NCBI GenBank assembly: GCA_030698405.1
Contig: JAUYMU010000112.1
Location: 16,554-80,553, forward strand
Direction: 5' to 3'
Length of the DNA: 64,000 nucleotides
Source: Bacteroidota bacterium
GTDB lineage: Bacteria > Bacteroidota > Bacteroidia > Bacteroidales > Prolixibacteraceae
Part shown: positions 25,873 to 35,664 of the stretch, one piece after another
Position numbering within the stretch: the first letter of the stretch is position 1
How the letters are laid out: every line of letters starts with the position of its first letter
The notes under the pieces: model-generated
Seen by the model: only the letters and a program-made list of their open reading frames with translations
What the model was told of the DNA's origin: nothing
The model's database searches: none
Translations under genes and position numbers: made by a program

Positions 25873-26622
25873 ATGCAATCAAACTGGCCTGTTTTAAATT
25901 CACCTCCAGTAATATTGGCAATATTTCAGCTTAAATTCGCTTCTTCAGATGATCGTGAGTTAAGCAAAATGATTGCTAATGACAAGGTTATTAAATTAAT
26001 GTTTCCTATCCGGTCTGACAATTATCATTCTGATATTGATGTTCATGGTACACCAGCTCCGGGTATATCTACTCTAAGTGCTAAGGCTAATACGAAAATT
26101 AGCTCTTACATTTACTTTTCTCAAGACAAAGAGAGAAAGTTAATAATTGAAAAGGACAGTGTGATCTTCATCAGCGAAAGTGCATATTCAGGTTGGGATT
26201 CTTTTAAGAAGGAAGTTCAAGAAAGTATTACTATGCTCGTGGGGCAATTGGAGGATCGTTATATTGAAAGAACATCAATTCGATTTGTAAATAAATTTTC
26301 TCTTGATTCATTTGAGGATCCTTTAGATTATTTTACGAAGATGATTTCTACAGAATCTGAGGCGATATACCCTTTAGTGAAATATGCATTTCGAATAAAT
26401 ATTCACGTTCCAGACTCAAATATTAGGGCAATCATCAATAATGCACTAGAACCAAACGGAACAGATAGTTACGATTATTATCTGGACATTGATGTTCTAG
26501 ATGATAGTCAGCTTAAATTTGACTTGCTTCTAATATCTAAACATATGGAACAAATTAGGGAAGTGAAAAACAAAATATTTTTTGACACGGTAAAACCTAA
26601 AACGTTAGCATTATGCAACTAA
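25873..26622 (+). CDS. TIGR04255-family protein of unknown function
   Basis: 249 residues from ATG 25873 (a GTG lies directly before it). The start PPVILAIFQLKFAS and the middle VIFISESAYSGWDSFKKEV, then RTSIRFVNKFSL, match the pattern of the sporadically distributed TIGR04255 family, whose function is not known. There is no signal peptide. Its stop overlaps the start of the next gene by 10 bp, and the third gene overlaps again, so the three are a tight operon. The AT content is higher than that of neighbours, which fits acquired DNA. Confidence 0.75.
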   Translation: MQSNWPVLNSPPVILAIFQLKFASSDDRELSKMIANDKVIKLMFPIRSDNYHSDIDVHGTPAPGISTLSAKANTKISSYIYFSQDKERKLIIEKDSVIFISESAYSGWDSFKKEVQESITMLVGQLEDRYIERTSIRFVNKFSLDSFEDPLDYFTKMISTESEAIYPLVKYAFRINIHVPDSNIRAIINNALEPNGTDSYDYYLDIDVLDDSQLKFDLLLISKHMEQIREVKNKIFFDTVKPKTLALCN

Positions 26623-27065
26623 ATAACATTAAAACCAGGAAATTAATTCCTTTGACCATCTCTGGCGGAATAATAGTTTCAGCATTTGCATTCTCGTATG
26701 GTTCTCTAGACGGAAGCGTAATAGATAATGTTATTTCGAGTTCGTCCATTAGTAATATTATTCAACACACCGATGATAAAATTTATTCTCATTTTTCAGT
26801 TAAATCTCGCTTTGACCAAAGATTCACAGCATGGAAGAAGAATACAATGTTTATGTCATTTGCTGAACAAATAGTTAATGATAAAAATTTTCAAGATATA
26901 GTTTCGATGGGTGAAGATGTGGTTCCATTTATTTTGGAAGAGATAACAAGAGAACCGTCTCCATTGGTTTGGTCATTGAATTTAATATTCAATAAAACTA
27001 TATCAAATAATCCTGCCACAACTATCGAACAAGCTTGCAAGTTATGGGTGAAAATGTTGAGTTAA
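26613..27065 (+). CDS. Unknown protein with N-terminal hydrophobic segment, middle gene of TIGR04255 operon
   Basis: 150 residues. One hydrophobic stretch (LIPLTISGGIIVSAFAFSYG, about 11-30) is a possible membrane anchor. The rest is mixed helical; SMGEDVVPFILEEITREPSPLVWSL resembles small HEAT-like or DUF sequences seen next to cysteine-protease-like proteins, but I do not recognise a family. ATG lies within the upstream gene and the last 22 bases overlap the downstream gene, suggesting translational coupling. Confidence 0.65.
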   Translation: MQLNNIKTRKLIPLTISGGIIVSAFAFSYGSLDGSVIDNVISSSSISNIIQHTDDKIYSHFSVKSRFDQRFTAWKKNTMFMSFAEQIVNDKNFQDIVSMGEDVVPFILEEITREPSPLVWSLNLIFNKTISNNPATTIEQACKLWVKMLS

Positions 27066-27523
27066 TCAAAGCACAGGCTTTCGAAACATTTCCTGGGCTC
27101 TCAAATGATGATAACTTCAACATTACAAGCAGTAAGGACATTAAGTACAATTGTATTGCATGGGCTTTTGGTCTGTATAAAGATAGGTGGATGCAATTTG
27201 ATACCAAACCACGTTTTGATGGTGTTTGGTATTGGTGGACGAAAGGTGTTGAAGTAAGCCCAAGTGTTTTTGCATATATCGAAGCTTTTAAATCAAGAGG
27301 ATTTGAACTCTGTGAATCTTGTGATTTTGAAGCTGGGTTTATTAAAATTGCACTTTACGTTGAAAGGGGAACTGAAAAATGTACTCATGCATCTCGCCAG
27401 AAATTGAACGGAATCTGGATGAGTAAACTTGGCAGCTGGCATGATATTGAACATGGAACGCCATTTTCTATTCAAGGTGATGCTTACGGAGATGTTTACT
27501 GTTTTATGAAATTGGCCCGATAG
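27044..27523 (+). CDS. DUF7689-like protein with Cys-His-type motif
   Basis: 159 residues from ATG 27044. Conserved-looking motifs are YNCIAWAFGLYKDRW (Cys about 41), GFIKIALYVE, CTHASRQKLNGIWMSKLG and WHDIEHGTPFSIQGDAYGDV. This agrees with the pattern I associate with DUF7689; the spaced Cys, His and Asp/His are reminiscent of papain-fold (NlpC-like) hydrolases, which is inference. It is the last gene of the overlapping operon and could be an effector or an enzyme acting on a cell component. Confidence 0.65.
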   Translation: MGENVELIKAQAFETFPGLSNDDNFNITSSKDIKYNCIAWAFGLYKDRWMQFDTKPRFDGVWYWWTKGVEVSPSVFAYIEAFKSRGFELCESCDFEAGFIKIALYVERGTEKCTHASRQKLNGIWMSKLGSWHDIEHGTPFSIQGDAYGDVYCFMKLAR

Positions 27524-27581
27524 TTTATTTCATTTAGAAAATCGTAATAATTCAGTTGTCAATAATTCTAATAATTCCTAT

Positions 27582-30383
27582 ATGAAATTAATTCACATCT
27601 TCAATATTTGCTTTTTTTTCCTGATTATCAATTCTTCCTTTTCACAACAGAAATTGCCAAATCTAAAGGTCGTTTCTTCCCCCTCCGGAAGTTTATACAC
27701 GCAGATAGACAAATCAGGAAAAACAGTGATTCCCAATGGCCGTTTTTTAACTCCCTACGGAAAATCGGTTGAAGTGGCGCCACATCCTTTCGGATTAACA
27801 CTGAGCGCCGATGGAAGCGTTGCCGTTACTGCCAACTCCGGAACTTCACCCATTTCTATTTCAATCATTAAAAATCTGAGATCCGGTAATCCAACGGTTT
27901 TGCAGGTTCCTCCCGGACCGGGCACCGATAAAGGAGTACTCGCTTCTGTTTTTATGGGCTTGGCAGTTTCTCCGGATAATAAAATCGTATATGTGGCAGG
28001 CGGTCAGGAGAATAAAATCTACCTCTTTTCGGTCGATTCAGGAGAAAAGCTGGATTCGGTTGATTGTTCTGTTTCCGTTAATGGAGAATTAACTCCGGAT
28101 GGCTACATCGGCGACATGAAATTGAGCAAAGATGGCCGGTACCTTTATGCGGTCGATCAGATGTTGTTTCGCCTGATTGTGATTGACACTCAGCAAAAGA
28201 AGATCATAGGCAGTGCCCGAACCGGAAGATACCCGTTTGGTGTAATCCTTTCGCGCGGCGGACAAAAAGTATATGTTGCCAATGTGGGCATGTTCGAATA
28301 CAGCAAAATTGGAAACATTGAGGCTGAAAAAGATTATGAGAACGCATTGGATTTTCCGGCGTTTGGCTTCGGTTCCGAAGAAATGAAAAAAGGAACAAAA
28401 ATAGGCGCTCTTGATATTCCCGGGCTGGGCGATCCGAATGTTCCCGAATCGTTTTCAGTGTGGTCGTTTTCGGTAAAAGATCCATCAAAACCCGAAATTC
28501 AGGCAAAAATAAAAACCGGTGTTTTGGTAGGCGAAACCATCGAAGGTATTCCTGCCGTTGGCGGTTCGAGCCCTAATTCGCTGGCAGTAACCGATCGCTA
28601 TGTTTTTGTGAGCAACGGAACCAACGACAATGTTTCTGTAATCGACATCATTCACGACACCATTGCCGCCGAAATTCCGTTGAAATTGCATCCTGCGGTT
28701 AAACAATTTCGCGGTGTAATTCCTTTTGGGCTGGCCATTTCGCCCGATCAGAAACGATTGTATGTGGCCGAAGCGGGAGTAAATGCAATTGGAGTAATCG
28801 ATGTTCCAACGCTGAAAGTCATTGGACACATTCCGGTGGGCTGGTTTCCTTCAAAACTTGAAGTTACTCCTGATGGAAAAACGCTGGTGGTAAGCAATGC
28901 CAAAGGTTTTGGAAGCGGCCCCAATGGAGGAAAAGATTTTCATGAAGGAAATTCCGGCAGCTACATCGGTAATCTGATGAAAGGAACGGTTTCGGTAATG
29001 GATATTCCTTCAGACAAGGAATTGAAAATTCTGACGCAGCAGGTTATTGAGAACAATTATAAAATTGAAGACTACCGCGAAGTTCGAAAACAAAGGGCAA
29101 ACAATCCGATTCCGGTTTTTGGCGGCGAAAAGGAATCGCCAATTAAATACCTGGTTTTTATCTCGAAGGAAAATCGTACGTACGATGAGGTTTTCGGCCA
29201 GGTGGAAAATGCAGTCGGCGATCCGACAATCGCACGTTATGGGCACAGCGCCACTTTTACCAACCGCAATAAATCGCTGAAAGTTGAAAACGCGACGGTA
29301 ATGCCCAATCACCTGAAACTTGCCAAAGAATTCACAATTGCCGACAATTTTTATGTCGATTCGGATGTTTCTGCCGACGGACACCGATGGCTGGTAAATA
29401 CGTATCCAAACGAGTGGGTTGAATCAACCGTCCCTGCAAGTTACGGTGGAAACCGGGAATACAAAGCCAGTTCGAAAGCGCCGGGAAGCCTTGCAATGAA
29501 TGGCTCAGCGGGTGCCATTTATCCTGAAGATTACAACGAAGCGGGATCGATGTGGGACCACCTCGAACGCAACAATGTTGAATTTTACAACTTCGGATTT
29601 GGAACCATGTTCGAACCAGCTTTCTACGATGAATCATTCAAATATTCAGGAATAAAGCAATATGTGAATTATCCGGTTCCGTTGCCCATGTTTTCCCGCA
29701 CCTCAAAAATGTACCCGACCTACAACATGGCCATTCCCGATCAGTTCCGGATTCACCAGTTTATCAAAGAATTTGACGAAAAATGGATAAAGCCCGGTAC
29801 CGAAATGCCTTCGATCATAACGGTAATTCTCCCGAACGATCATGGCGCAGGCGAACGCCCCGAGGCTGGTTACCCTTTCAGGGAAAGTTACATGGCCGAT
29901 AACGATCTGGCAGTTGGCCGGATTGTGGAATATTTATCGCACACGCCTTTCTGGCAAAATATGGCCATTGTAATTACTGAAGACGATGCCCAAAACGGTG
30001 TCGATCATGTTGATGCGCACCGCAGCATTTTGATGGTTATTTCGCCGTATGCAAAGAAAAACTATACATCGAAAGTGCATTACAGCTTCGGAAGTATTTT
30101 TAAAACTTTCTGGAATGTGTTGGGAATGCCGTATCTTAATCAGTACGATGCGACTGCCAATGATTTTGCTGATTTTTTCAAGGCTACTCCTGATTTTACG
30201 CCATACAATGCGATTCCGGTTGATGCGCGCATTTTCGACCCTAAAAAAGCGCTGACTCCTTTGGATGAAAACTTCGATTGGGAAGCAGTGAAGGAAACAC
30301 CGCTGATTGACGATATCAACGATATGCAGGACGACCAGAAAGAAAAACCGGAATATAGGTTGGAAGATCAGAAGAGGAAATAG
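27582..30383 (+). CDS. Exported YncE-type beta-propeller fused to a phosphoesterase domain
   Basis: 933 residues with a signal peptide ending NSSFSQ. Residues about 60-490 carry YVTN/YncE-type propeller repeats (AVSPDNKIVYVAGG, AISPDQKRLYVAEAG, VTPDGKTLVVSNA). From about 525 comes an alkaline-phosphatase-superfamily phosphoesterase domain: FISKENRTYDEVFGQV, FYVDSDVSADGHRW, ILPNDHGAG, ITEDDAQNGVDHVDAHR (metal ligands). Such bifunctional proteins are periplasmic or outer-membrane enzymes with unknown substrate. Own transcription unit, 58 bp after the DUF7689 gene. Confidence 0.88.
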   Translation: MKLIHIFNICFFFLIINSSFSQQKLPNLKVVSSPSGSLYTQIDKSGKTVIPNGRFLTPYGKSVEVAPHPFGLTLSADGSVAVTANSGTSPISISIIKNLRSGNPTVLQVPPGPGTDKGVLASVFMGLAVSPDNKIVYVAGGQENKIYLFSVDSGEKLDSVDCSVSVNGELTPDGYIGDMKLSKDGRYLYAVDQMLFRLIVIDTQQKKIIGSARTGRYPFGVILSRGGQKVYVANVGMFEYSKIGNIEAEKDYENALDFPAFGFGSEEMKKGTKIGALDIPGLGDPNVPESFSVWSFSVKDPSKPEIQAKIKTGVLVGETIEGIPAVGGSSPNSLAVTDRYVFVSNGTNDNVSVIDIIHDTIAAEIPLKLHPAVKQFRGVIPFGLAISPDQKRLYVAEAGVNAIGVIDVPTLKVIGHIPVGWFPSKLEVTPDGKTLVVSNAKGFGSGPNGGKDFHEGNSGSYIGNLMKGTVSVMDIPSDKELKILTQQVIENNYKIEDYREVRKQRANNPIPVFGGEKESPIKYLVFISKENRTYDEVFGQVENAVGDPTIARYGHSATFTNRNKSLKVENATVMPNHLKLAKEFTIADNFYVDSDVSADGHRWLVNTYPNEWVESTVPASYGGNREYKASSKAPGSLAMNGSAGAIYPEDYNEAGSMWDHLERNNVEFYNFGFGTMFEPAFYDESFKYSGIKQYVNYPVPLPMFSRTSKMYPTYNMAIPDQFRIHQFIKEFDEKWIKPGTEMPSIITVILPNDHGAGERPEAGYPFRESYMADNDLAVGRIVEYLSHTPFWQNMAIVITEDDAQNGVDHVDAHRSILMVISPYAKKNYTSKVHYSFGSIFKTFWNVLGMPYLNQYDATANDFADFFKATPDFTPYNAIPVDARIFDPKKALTPLDENFDWEAVKETPLIDDINDMQDDQKEKPEYRLEDQKRK

Positions 30384-30710
30384 ACAGGATTTATATTTAC
30401 ATAGCCCGTTGCCTGAAGGCAAACGGCAAAGGATATTGCAAAATAGTATGATGCCTCTATCCTTTGCCGTTTCGCTTTAGCGAACGGACATGATTACCCC
30501 CTTTAAAACTAACAACCTAATCCAATCACCTTTGTTTTTGTTTGGTTAAACCTCTTGATTATCTTCCAATTTAAATCTTTCCGTTTTATTTGTTTAACAA
30601 ATCGTTTACAAACATTAACAACAGTTTGGCGAAGCTCATTAAACTTTCCTTATTTGGGCTTGTCTGAAGGGTATTGAATTTTGAAAACAAACTATAAACA
30701 AATATTGAAG
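30384..30710. other. Intergenic region with a REP-like hairpin related to the MITE family
   Basis: Between 30403 and 30490 lies a hairpin: AAACGGCAAAGGATA (30421-30435) pairs perfectly with 30458-30472. The left part CCCGTTGCCTGAAGGC... matches the inner right arm of the element at 15242-15450. The rest is AT-rich leader of the TonB receptor gene. Confidence 0.65.
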
Positions 30711-33188
30711 ATGAAGAATTTATTTATTTTGCTGTTTTTAATCCTTTCGACAGCAGGTGTGGTTTTCTCGCAGGTACCTCCTGCATCAAATACAGGTGGG
30801 ATGAGCGCGGTTCAGAAGAACGGAAAAATAAAAGGAAAAATTATTGATGCCGACAGCAAAACACCCATGGAATATGCCAATGTAGCAATTTATCGTAAGC
30901 TAGACTCAAAACTTATTACAGGTGGAATGGCCAACGGTGCCGGAGAATTTGAAATTGGTGAATTACCAATGGGCGCCTATTATGTGGAAGCCAACTTTAT
31001 TGGGTTCGAAAAAACAACCGTTGCCGATGTGAAAATTATCCCGAATGCAGCCACGGTTGACATGGGAACGATTGAACTGGAGGTATCGAGACAACAAATT
31101 GGAGCAGTTGAGGTGGTGGCAGAACGAAACCGGATTGAGTACAAAATCGACAAAAAAGTAATCAATGTGAGCCAGGACATCAATGCTGCCGGTGGAACCG
31201 CTGTTACAGTACTCGAAAATACCCCTTCGGTTGAAGTGGATATCGACGGAAATGTAAGCCTTCGCGGATCATCCAGCTTTACTGTACTGATTGATGGTCG
31301 CCCGAGTGTATTGAGCGGAAGCGATGCCCTGAGGCAAATTCCGTCATCAGCCATCGAAAATATTGAAATTATCACCAATCCATCGGTAAAATACGATCCT
31401 GACGGCATGGCCGGAATCATTAACATTGTGATGAAGAAAAACATCCTTTCAGGATTTAATGGGATTTTAAACGTTAATGCCGGAACAGGTAAAAAATATG
31501 GTACCGATTTGACGCTGAACTACAAAACGAAAAAATACAATCTGTTTTTCGGTGCCAACTGGAACGACAATACTGACGAAGGAAGCATGAAATCGACCCG
31601 TGAAACGTATAAGAATGATACCACCACCTTTCTGAATATGGAAGGAATTCGGAATCAGACAAGAGGAGGGCAACAGCTCAAGGGCGGATTCGATTACTTT
31701 TTGTCGGACAAAACCTCGGTAACAGTTTCAGGAGAAGTTGGGAAATACAATTTTGACGGTGAAGGTGGCGGCAAACTTCGTGAATATCAGGATCCGGGCG
31801 ACTTCGACCTATACACAATACAGGAAAATATCTCTTCAAGGGAAGGAACCTACGGAAGCGCAACCACGAGTTTTCTCTCTAAATTCAACGAGGAAGGTAC
31901 CCACAAACTGGAAGGTTCTTTTAATTACCGCAACCGAAATGGTGAATCGTTTGAAAACATCGACGAATCTATTTCTGATGCAAACTTCAGTAAAACCAAT
32001 AATTTTATGTCGCGCGTAAATACTACTGAAGATGATAATTCGAACGATTACCGTCTGAAAGTAGATTATACCTTGCCTTTGGAAAAAGGTGCGAAATTGG
32101 AAGCTGGTATTCAAAGCCGGATAGAGCGTGAAACTGAAATCTTTAAATTCAAAAATTTCGATCCGGTTTCAGGGGCATTTGTAAACAATCCGCTTTTTAC
32201 AAGCGACATGGATTTCAAGGAAGATATTCATTCCATCTATTCAACTTATTCAGGAAAATTCACGGGTATTCAATACATGCTTGGTTTGCGTGGCGAATAT
32301 ACCAAACGGTCTATCGATCATTCCACTGCTGAAAAACCTTACACACTCGATCGTTTTGATTATTTTCCTTCAGCTCATTTTTCATACGAAATGGCAGATA
32401 AAAGCCAGTTTATGACCAGCTATTCGCGCCGCATCAATCGCCCAGAAGGACGTGAACTCGATCCGTTCCCGAACTATATGAACCAATACACCATCCGTAT
32501 CGGTAACCCTGATCTGAAGCCGGAATACACTGATTCGTATGAATTTAGTTATATGCGGAGGTTTGGGAGTTCGTTTGTTTCTCTCGAAACTTTTTACCGC
32601 ACTACCAACGATTTGATCACACGTGTCCAGAAATTGAATGACGATGGCATTTTTTACATGAGCGCCCAAAACCTGAACCGCGACCATTCACTTGGTGGCG
32701 AATTGATGGGGAACATTAACATTACAAAATGGTTGCTGGTAAACACCAGTTTCAGCATTTACAATTACAAACTTCAGGGCGAAGTGCTGGGCAAATCGGT
32801 TGACAGGCAAAGTACCAACTACTCTGGCCGCCTGAATACAACCATCAAATTCTCAGGTGACAGTCGCATGCAGCTAACCGGATTTTACCGTGGTCCTTCT
32901 GTTTCGGCTCAGGGAGATCAGAAATCGATGTTATTTACAAACTTGTCGTACCGGCACGAATTCATGAAAAAGAAACTCTCGGCCACACTCAGTGTACGCG
33001 ATGTTTTGGGAACTGCAAAATTCGAAGGAACATCTTTTGGCGACGATTTCAAATCAACTTTCAGGATGCAAAGGGAACCTCGTGTAGTGATGCTGACATT
33101 GAGCTATAAGATTAACAATTACAAAATGGACAGACAAGCTCCTTCGGAACAACAAGGCGAAGGAGGAGGAGGAGATGACATGTTTTAA
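30711..33188 (+). CDS. TonB-dependent receptor (outer membrane beta-barrel family)
   Basis: 825 residues from ATG 30711, whose signal peptide ends VVFSQ; a TTG ten codons upstream would bury it. Residues about 35-105 are a carboxypeptidase-regulatory-like domain (GKIIDADSKTPMEYANVAIY). Then comes a plug (VLENTPSVEVDIDGNVSLRGSS) and a long barrel of alternating strands of the OMP_b-brl_3 type. The C-terminus is a Gly/Asp tail (GEGGGGDDMF). No SusD partner follows, so it is not a Sus-type sugar pair; substrate unknown. A terminator follows. Confidence 0.9.
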   Translation: MKNLFILLFLILSTAGVVFSQVPPASNTGGMSAVQKNGKIKGKIIDADSKTPMEYANVAIYRKLDSKLITGGMANGAGEFEIGELPMGAYYVEANFIGFEKTTVADVKIIPNAATVDMGTIELEVSRQQIGAVEVVAERNRIEYKIDKKVINVSQDINAAGGTAVTVLENTPSVEVDIDGNVSLRGSSSFTVLIDGRPSVLSGSDALRQIPSSAIENIEIITNPSVKYDPDGMAGIINIVMKKNILSGFNGILNVNAGTGKKYGTDLTLNYKTKKYNLFFGANWNDNTDEGSMKSTRETYKNDTTTFLNMEGIRNQTRGGQQLKGGFDYFLSDKTSVTVSGEVGKYNFDGEGGGKLREYQDPGDFDLYTIQENISSREGTYGSATTSFLSKFNEEGTHKLEGSFNYRNRNGESFENIDESISDANFSKTNNFMSRVNTTEDDNSNDYRLKVDYTLPLEKGAKLEAGIQSRIERETEIFKFKNFDPVSGAFVNNPLFTSDMDFKEDIHSIYSTYSGKFTGIQYMLGLRGEYTKRSIDHSTAEKPYTLDRFDYFPSAHFSYEMADKSQFMTSYSRRINRPEGRELDPFPNYMNQYTIRIGNPDLKPEYTDSYEFSYMRRFGSSFVSLETFYRTTNDLITRVQKLNDDGIFYMSAQNLNRDHSLGGELMGNINITKWLLVNTSFSIYNYKLQGEVLGKSVDRQSTNYSGRLNTTIKFSGDSRMQLTGFYRGPSVSAQGDQKSMLFTNLSYRHEFMKKKLSATLSVRDVLGTAKFEGTSFGDDFKSTFRMQREPRVVMLTLSYKINNYKMDRQAPSEQQGEGGGGDDMF

Positions 33189-33216
33189 ACGAAATACTCA
33201 ATTTTAACGCAAATAC

Positions 33217-33250
33217 AAAAGCGGAATCCGGTCGACCAGGTTCCGCTTTT
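33217..33250. terminator. Bidirectional terminator between convergent genes
   Basis: AAAAGCGGAA / TTCCGCTTTT stem (10 bp) with T/A flanks on both sides, between the TonB receptor and the symporter genes. Confidence 0.8.
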
Positions 33251-33322
33251 TCTGTTCTACTTATTCTACTTTGACACATTCGAAAAATCTGACTGCTTTT
33301 ACCCCGAACTTACGTATTTTTT

Positions 33323-35245
33323 CTATCTGTCAAAATCTTTTGTGGCATTGTGTTTTTGCGTCAGCAACGATACGACTATCAGGGTAATTACCGATAATGG
33401 GATGGAAATAATTCCGGGATTATCCAATGGTATCGGGGCGTTTTTTGCAATCAGTCCATATTTTTCGTACATGGTTGGCGAAAACAAAATGATACCGATT
33501 GACGAAACAATACCCACAACAATGGAATAGGCGATACCTTTGGCTGTTGTTTTCTTCCAGAAAAGCAAGAATAAAATTGCAGGTAAATTTGCTGAAGCCG
33601 CAACCGCGAATGCAAGGCCAACCAGAAAGGAAACATTCATTCCTTTAAACAGTATCCCGAGGCATATGGCAAATATTCCTACTCCAATGGCTGAAAATTT
33701 ACCGGCATTTACTTTTGCTTTATCTGTCATTGGAATCTGGAGGTACTTGTCAATAAAATCATGGGCAATTGCACCTGAAGAAGCGACAATCAGTCCACTG
33801 ACCGTGCCAAGTACAGTCGCAAAAGCGATGGCTGAAATAATTGAGAATAATCCAATTCCTATAGATTTCGCCAGCAAAGGACCTGACATGTTGCTGCTTT
33901 CAACATCGAGTACGCCGCTAATCATAGCGCCAAGTCCCATGTAAAGGGTTAAAATGTAAAAGAACCCGATAACGGCAATGGCAACTATGGTTGATTTTCG
34001 GGCAGCGCGCTGACTGGAAACCGTATAATACCTGATCAGGATATGCGGCAAAGCCGATGTTCCTAGAAATAAGGCCAACATTAAGGATAAGAAGTTTAGC
34101 TTATCCCAGATTGTAGCGCCGGCTGCTTTTGAAAGCTTGTATAAAAGGCCTGGTTTCATTACATCTACGCCCTTGGTGACATTCTGGTACCAGACTGTTA
34201 CTTTCTCTTCACCATCTTTAAATACTTTTTTGGAGAAACGGACGATTTCGCTATTTTCTATAGTTGTTAGGAATTCGAAGGGGCCAACAGGACCGGTTTG
34301 TTCAACTTCCTTACCGTCAACAATTATTTTATTTAAATGCCCAACCTGATAAAATTTACCATCCGATTTAGGGGCGCCGTTATAAAGCTTCGTTCCATCC
34401 TCGGTTTCAGAAGTATAAAGCATTTCTTCAAGGGTAGCTTTACTTTCAGTTTTGTTTAGTTTATACCAGCAGCTTGCACCTTCTTTTTCAAGCTTTACAA
34501 AAACCATATTATCAACAACCTTAGTCGTTATAACTAAAAACGAAGGATCAGATACGCCAACTATTGTGTCATTGGTTACTACAGCCTCGGTGCTGATGAA
34601 TTTGTGGTAATTTTCGTTCGGCGTGAGGGTTAATCCGTTGTTTAAAATATAGATGGTGAGGATTGTTGAGAAAACAACCAATAATGCGCCTTTAATAAAC
34701 TGAACATAGGTCGTAGAGGTCATCCCGGCAGTAGCAACAATAAGAATAACGATTGAACCAACGATCACAACACCCATCCAGTGAGGTAATCCGAGAAGTG
34801 GTACAACAAGGTCGCCAGCTCCAACCATCTGAGGAATAAGGTAGAATATCGAAACAATAAGCGTACTTATTGCTGCAGTAAGTTTTATTGATTTTGAATC
34901 GAATTTTGCATCAAGAGCGTCGGTAAATGTATATTTACCAAGTCTTTTCATAGGTTCTGCAACAAGGAACAATGCCACCACCCATCCTGCAAGGTAACCA
35001 ATGGAATATAAAAATCCGTCGTACCCTGAGTATGCGATCATTCCACAAATACCCAGAAACGATGCAGCCGATAAATAGTCGCCGGCAAACGCAACGCCAT
35101 TAACACCCCAATGGATGTTCCCTCCGGCGGCATAATAACCTGCGGCTGATTTCGTCTTTCGGGCAAAGTAAAAAGACAGGCCCAACACCAGCCCAACAAT
35201 AGAAAGGAATATTATTATTGCTAAATTAGAGACTTCATAAATCAT
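33323..35245 (-). CDS. actP: Cation/acetate symporter (sodium:solute symporter family)
   Basis: 640 residues from ATG 35245 (a TTG three codons upstream is less likely). ActP-like SSF features: GNIHWGVNGVAFAGDYLSAASFLG, YLAGWVVALFLVAEPMKRLGKYTFTD and GMTSTTYVQFIKGALLV, with about 13 helices. It is longer than E. coli ActP (549) because of a hydrophilic insert of roughly 150 residues between helices (about 212-365). It imports acetate or another short-chain acid with Na+ or H+. It is preceded by the DUF485 partner (18 bp), as in yjcH-actP operons. Confidence 0.88.
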   Translation of the reverse strand: MIYEVSNLAIIIFLSIVGLVLGLSFYFARKTKSAAGYYAAGGNIHWGVNGVAFAGDYLSAASFLGICGMIAYSGYDGFLYSIGYLAGWVVALFLVAEPMKRLGKYTFTDALDAKFDSKSIKLTAAISTLIVSIFYLIPQMVGAGDLVVPLLGLPHWMGVVIVGSIVILIVATAGMTSTTYVQFIKGALLVVFSTILTIYILNNGLTLTPNENYHKFISTEAVVTNDTIVGVSDPSFLVITTKVVDNMVFVKLEKEGASCWYKLNKTESKATLEEMLYTSETEDGTKLYNGAPKSDGKFYQVGHLNKIIVDGKEVEQTGPVGPFEFLTTIENSEIVRFSKKVFKDGEEKVTVWYQNVTKGVDVMKPGLLYKLSKAAGATIWDKLNFLSLMLALFLGTSALPHILIRYYTVSSQRAARKSTIVAIAVIGFFYILTLYMGLGAMISGVLDVESSNMSGPLLAKSIGIGLFSIISAIAFATVLGTVSGLIVASSGAIAHDFIDKYLQIPMTDKAKVNAGKFSAIGVGIFAICLGILFKGMNVSFLVGLAFAVAASANLPAILFLLFWKKTTAKGIAYSIVVGIVSSIGIILFSPTMYEKYGLIAKNAPIPLDNPGIISIPLSVITLIVVSLLTQKHNATKDFDR

Positions 35246-35263
35246 ATATTTCAATTATCAGGG

Positions 35264-35536
35264 TTAATTTTTATCCATTTCGTTTTCCATCTTTGTACAA
35301 AAATAATTATAGATGAAACCCATAATTATTGCCAATACAATTAATCCAAATCCATAGATTATTGCGATGTTTTGTCCTCCAATTAGTTGAATACCCATTA
35401 TTTCGGGCTTTGTTAAACCGATAAGCACAAAGCCTGAATAGATGATTGTATAAGCAATGAATAATATTACCCCTAATTTTGACTTTCTTGCAGCTGCATT
35501 GTCTTTCCCAACGGTTACTGCCGGTTCATGAAGCAT
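35264..35536 (-). CDS. DUF485-like small membrane protein (YjcH type)
   Basis: 90 residues, two membrane helices (IAYTIIYSGFVLIGL and IAIIYGFGLIVLAIIMGFIYN). Small DUF485 proteins precede actP in many bacteria and are thought to be accessory to the transporter. The place and spacing here fit that role. The YFCTKMENEMDK tail after the second helix is typical. Confidence 0.82.
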   Translation of the reverse strand: MLHEPAVTVGKDNAAARKSKLGVILFIAYTIIYSGFVLIGLTKPEIMGIQLIGGQNIAIIYGFGLIVLAIIMGFIYNYFCTKMENEMDKN

Positions 35537-35664
35537 ATATCCTCCTTTTTTTTAGTTTCGATAAAGGTATTCATTAAAACAATTGGTCAATCTTCAGTTA
35601 AGTTGAGATTAAACATTGTTGTAAATCAACTTTTTTTATAATCTTTGAACGAGAATATAAATTT

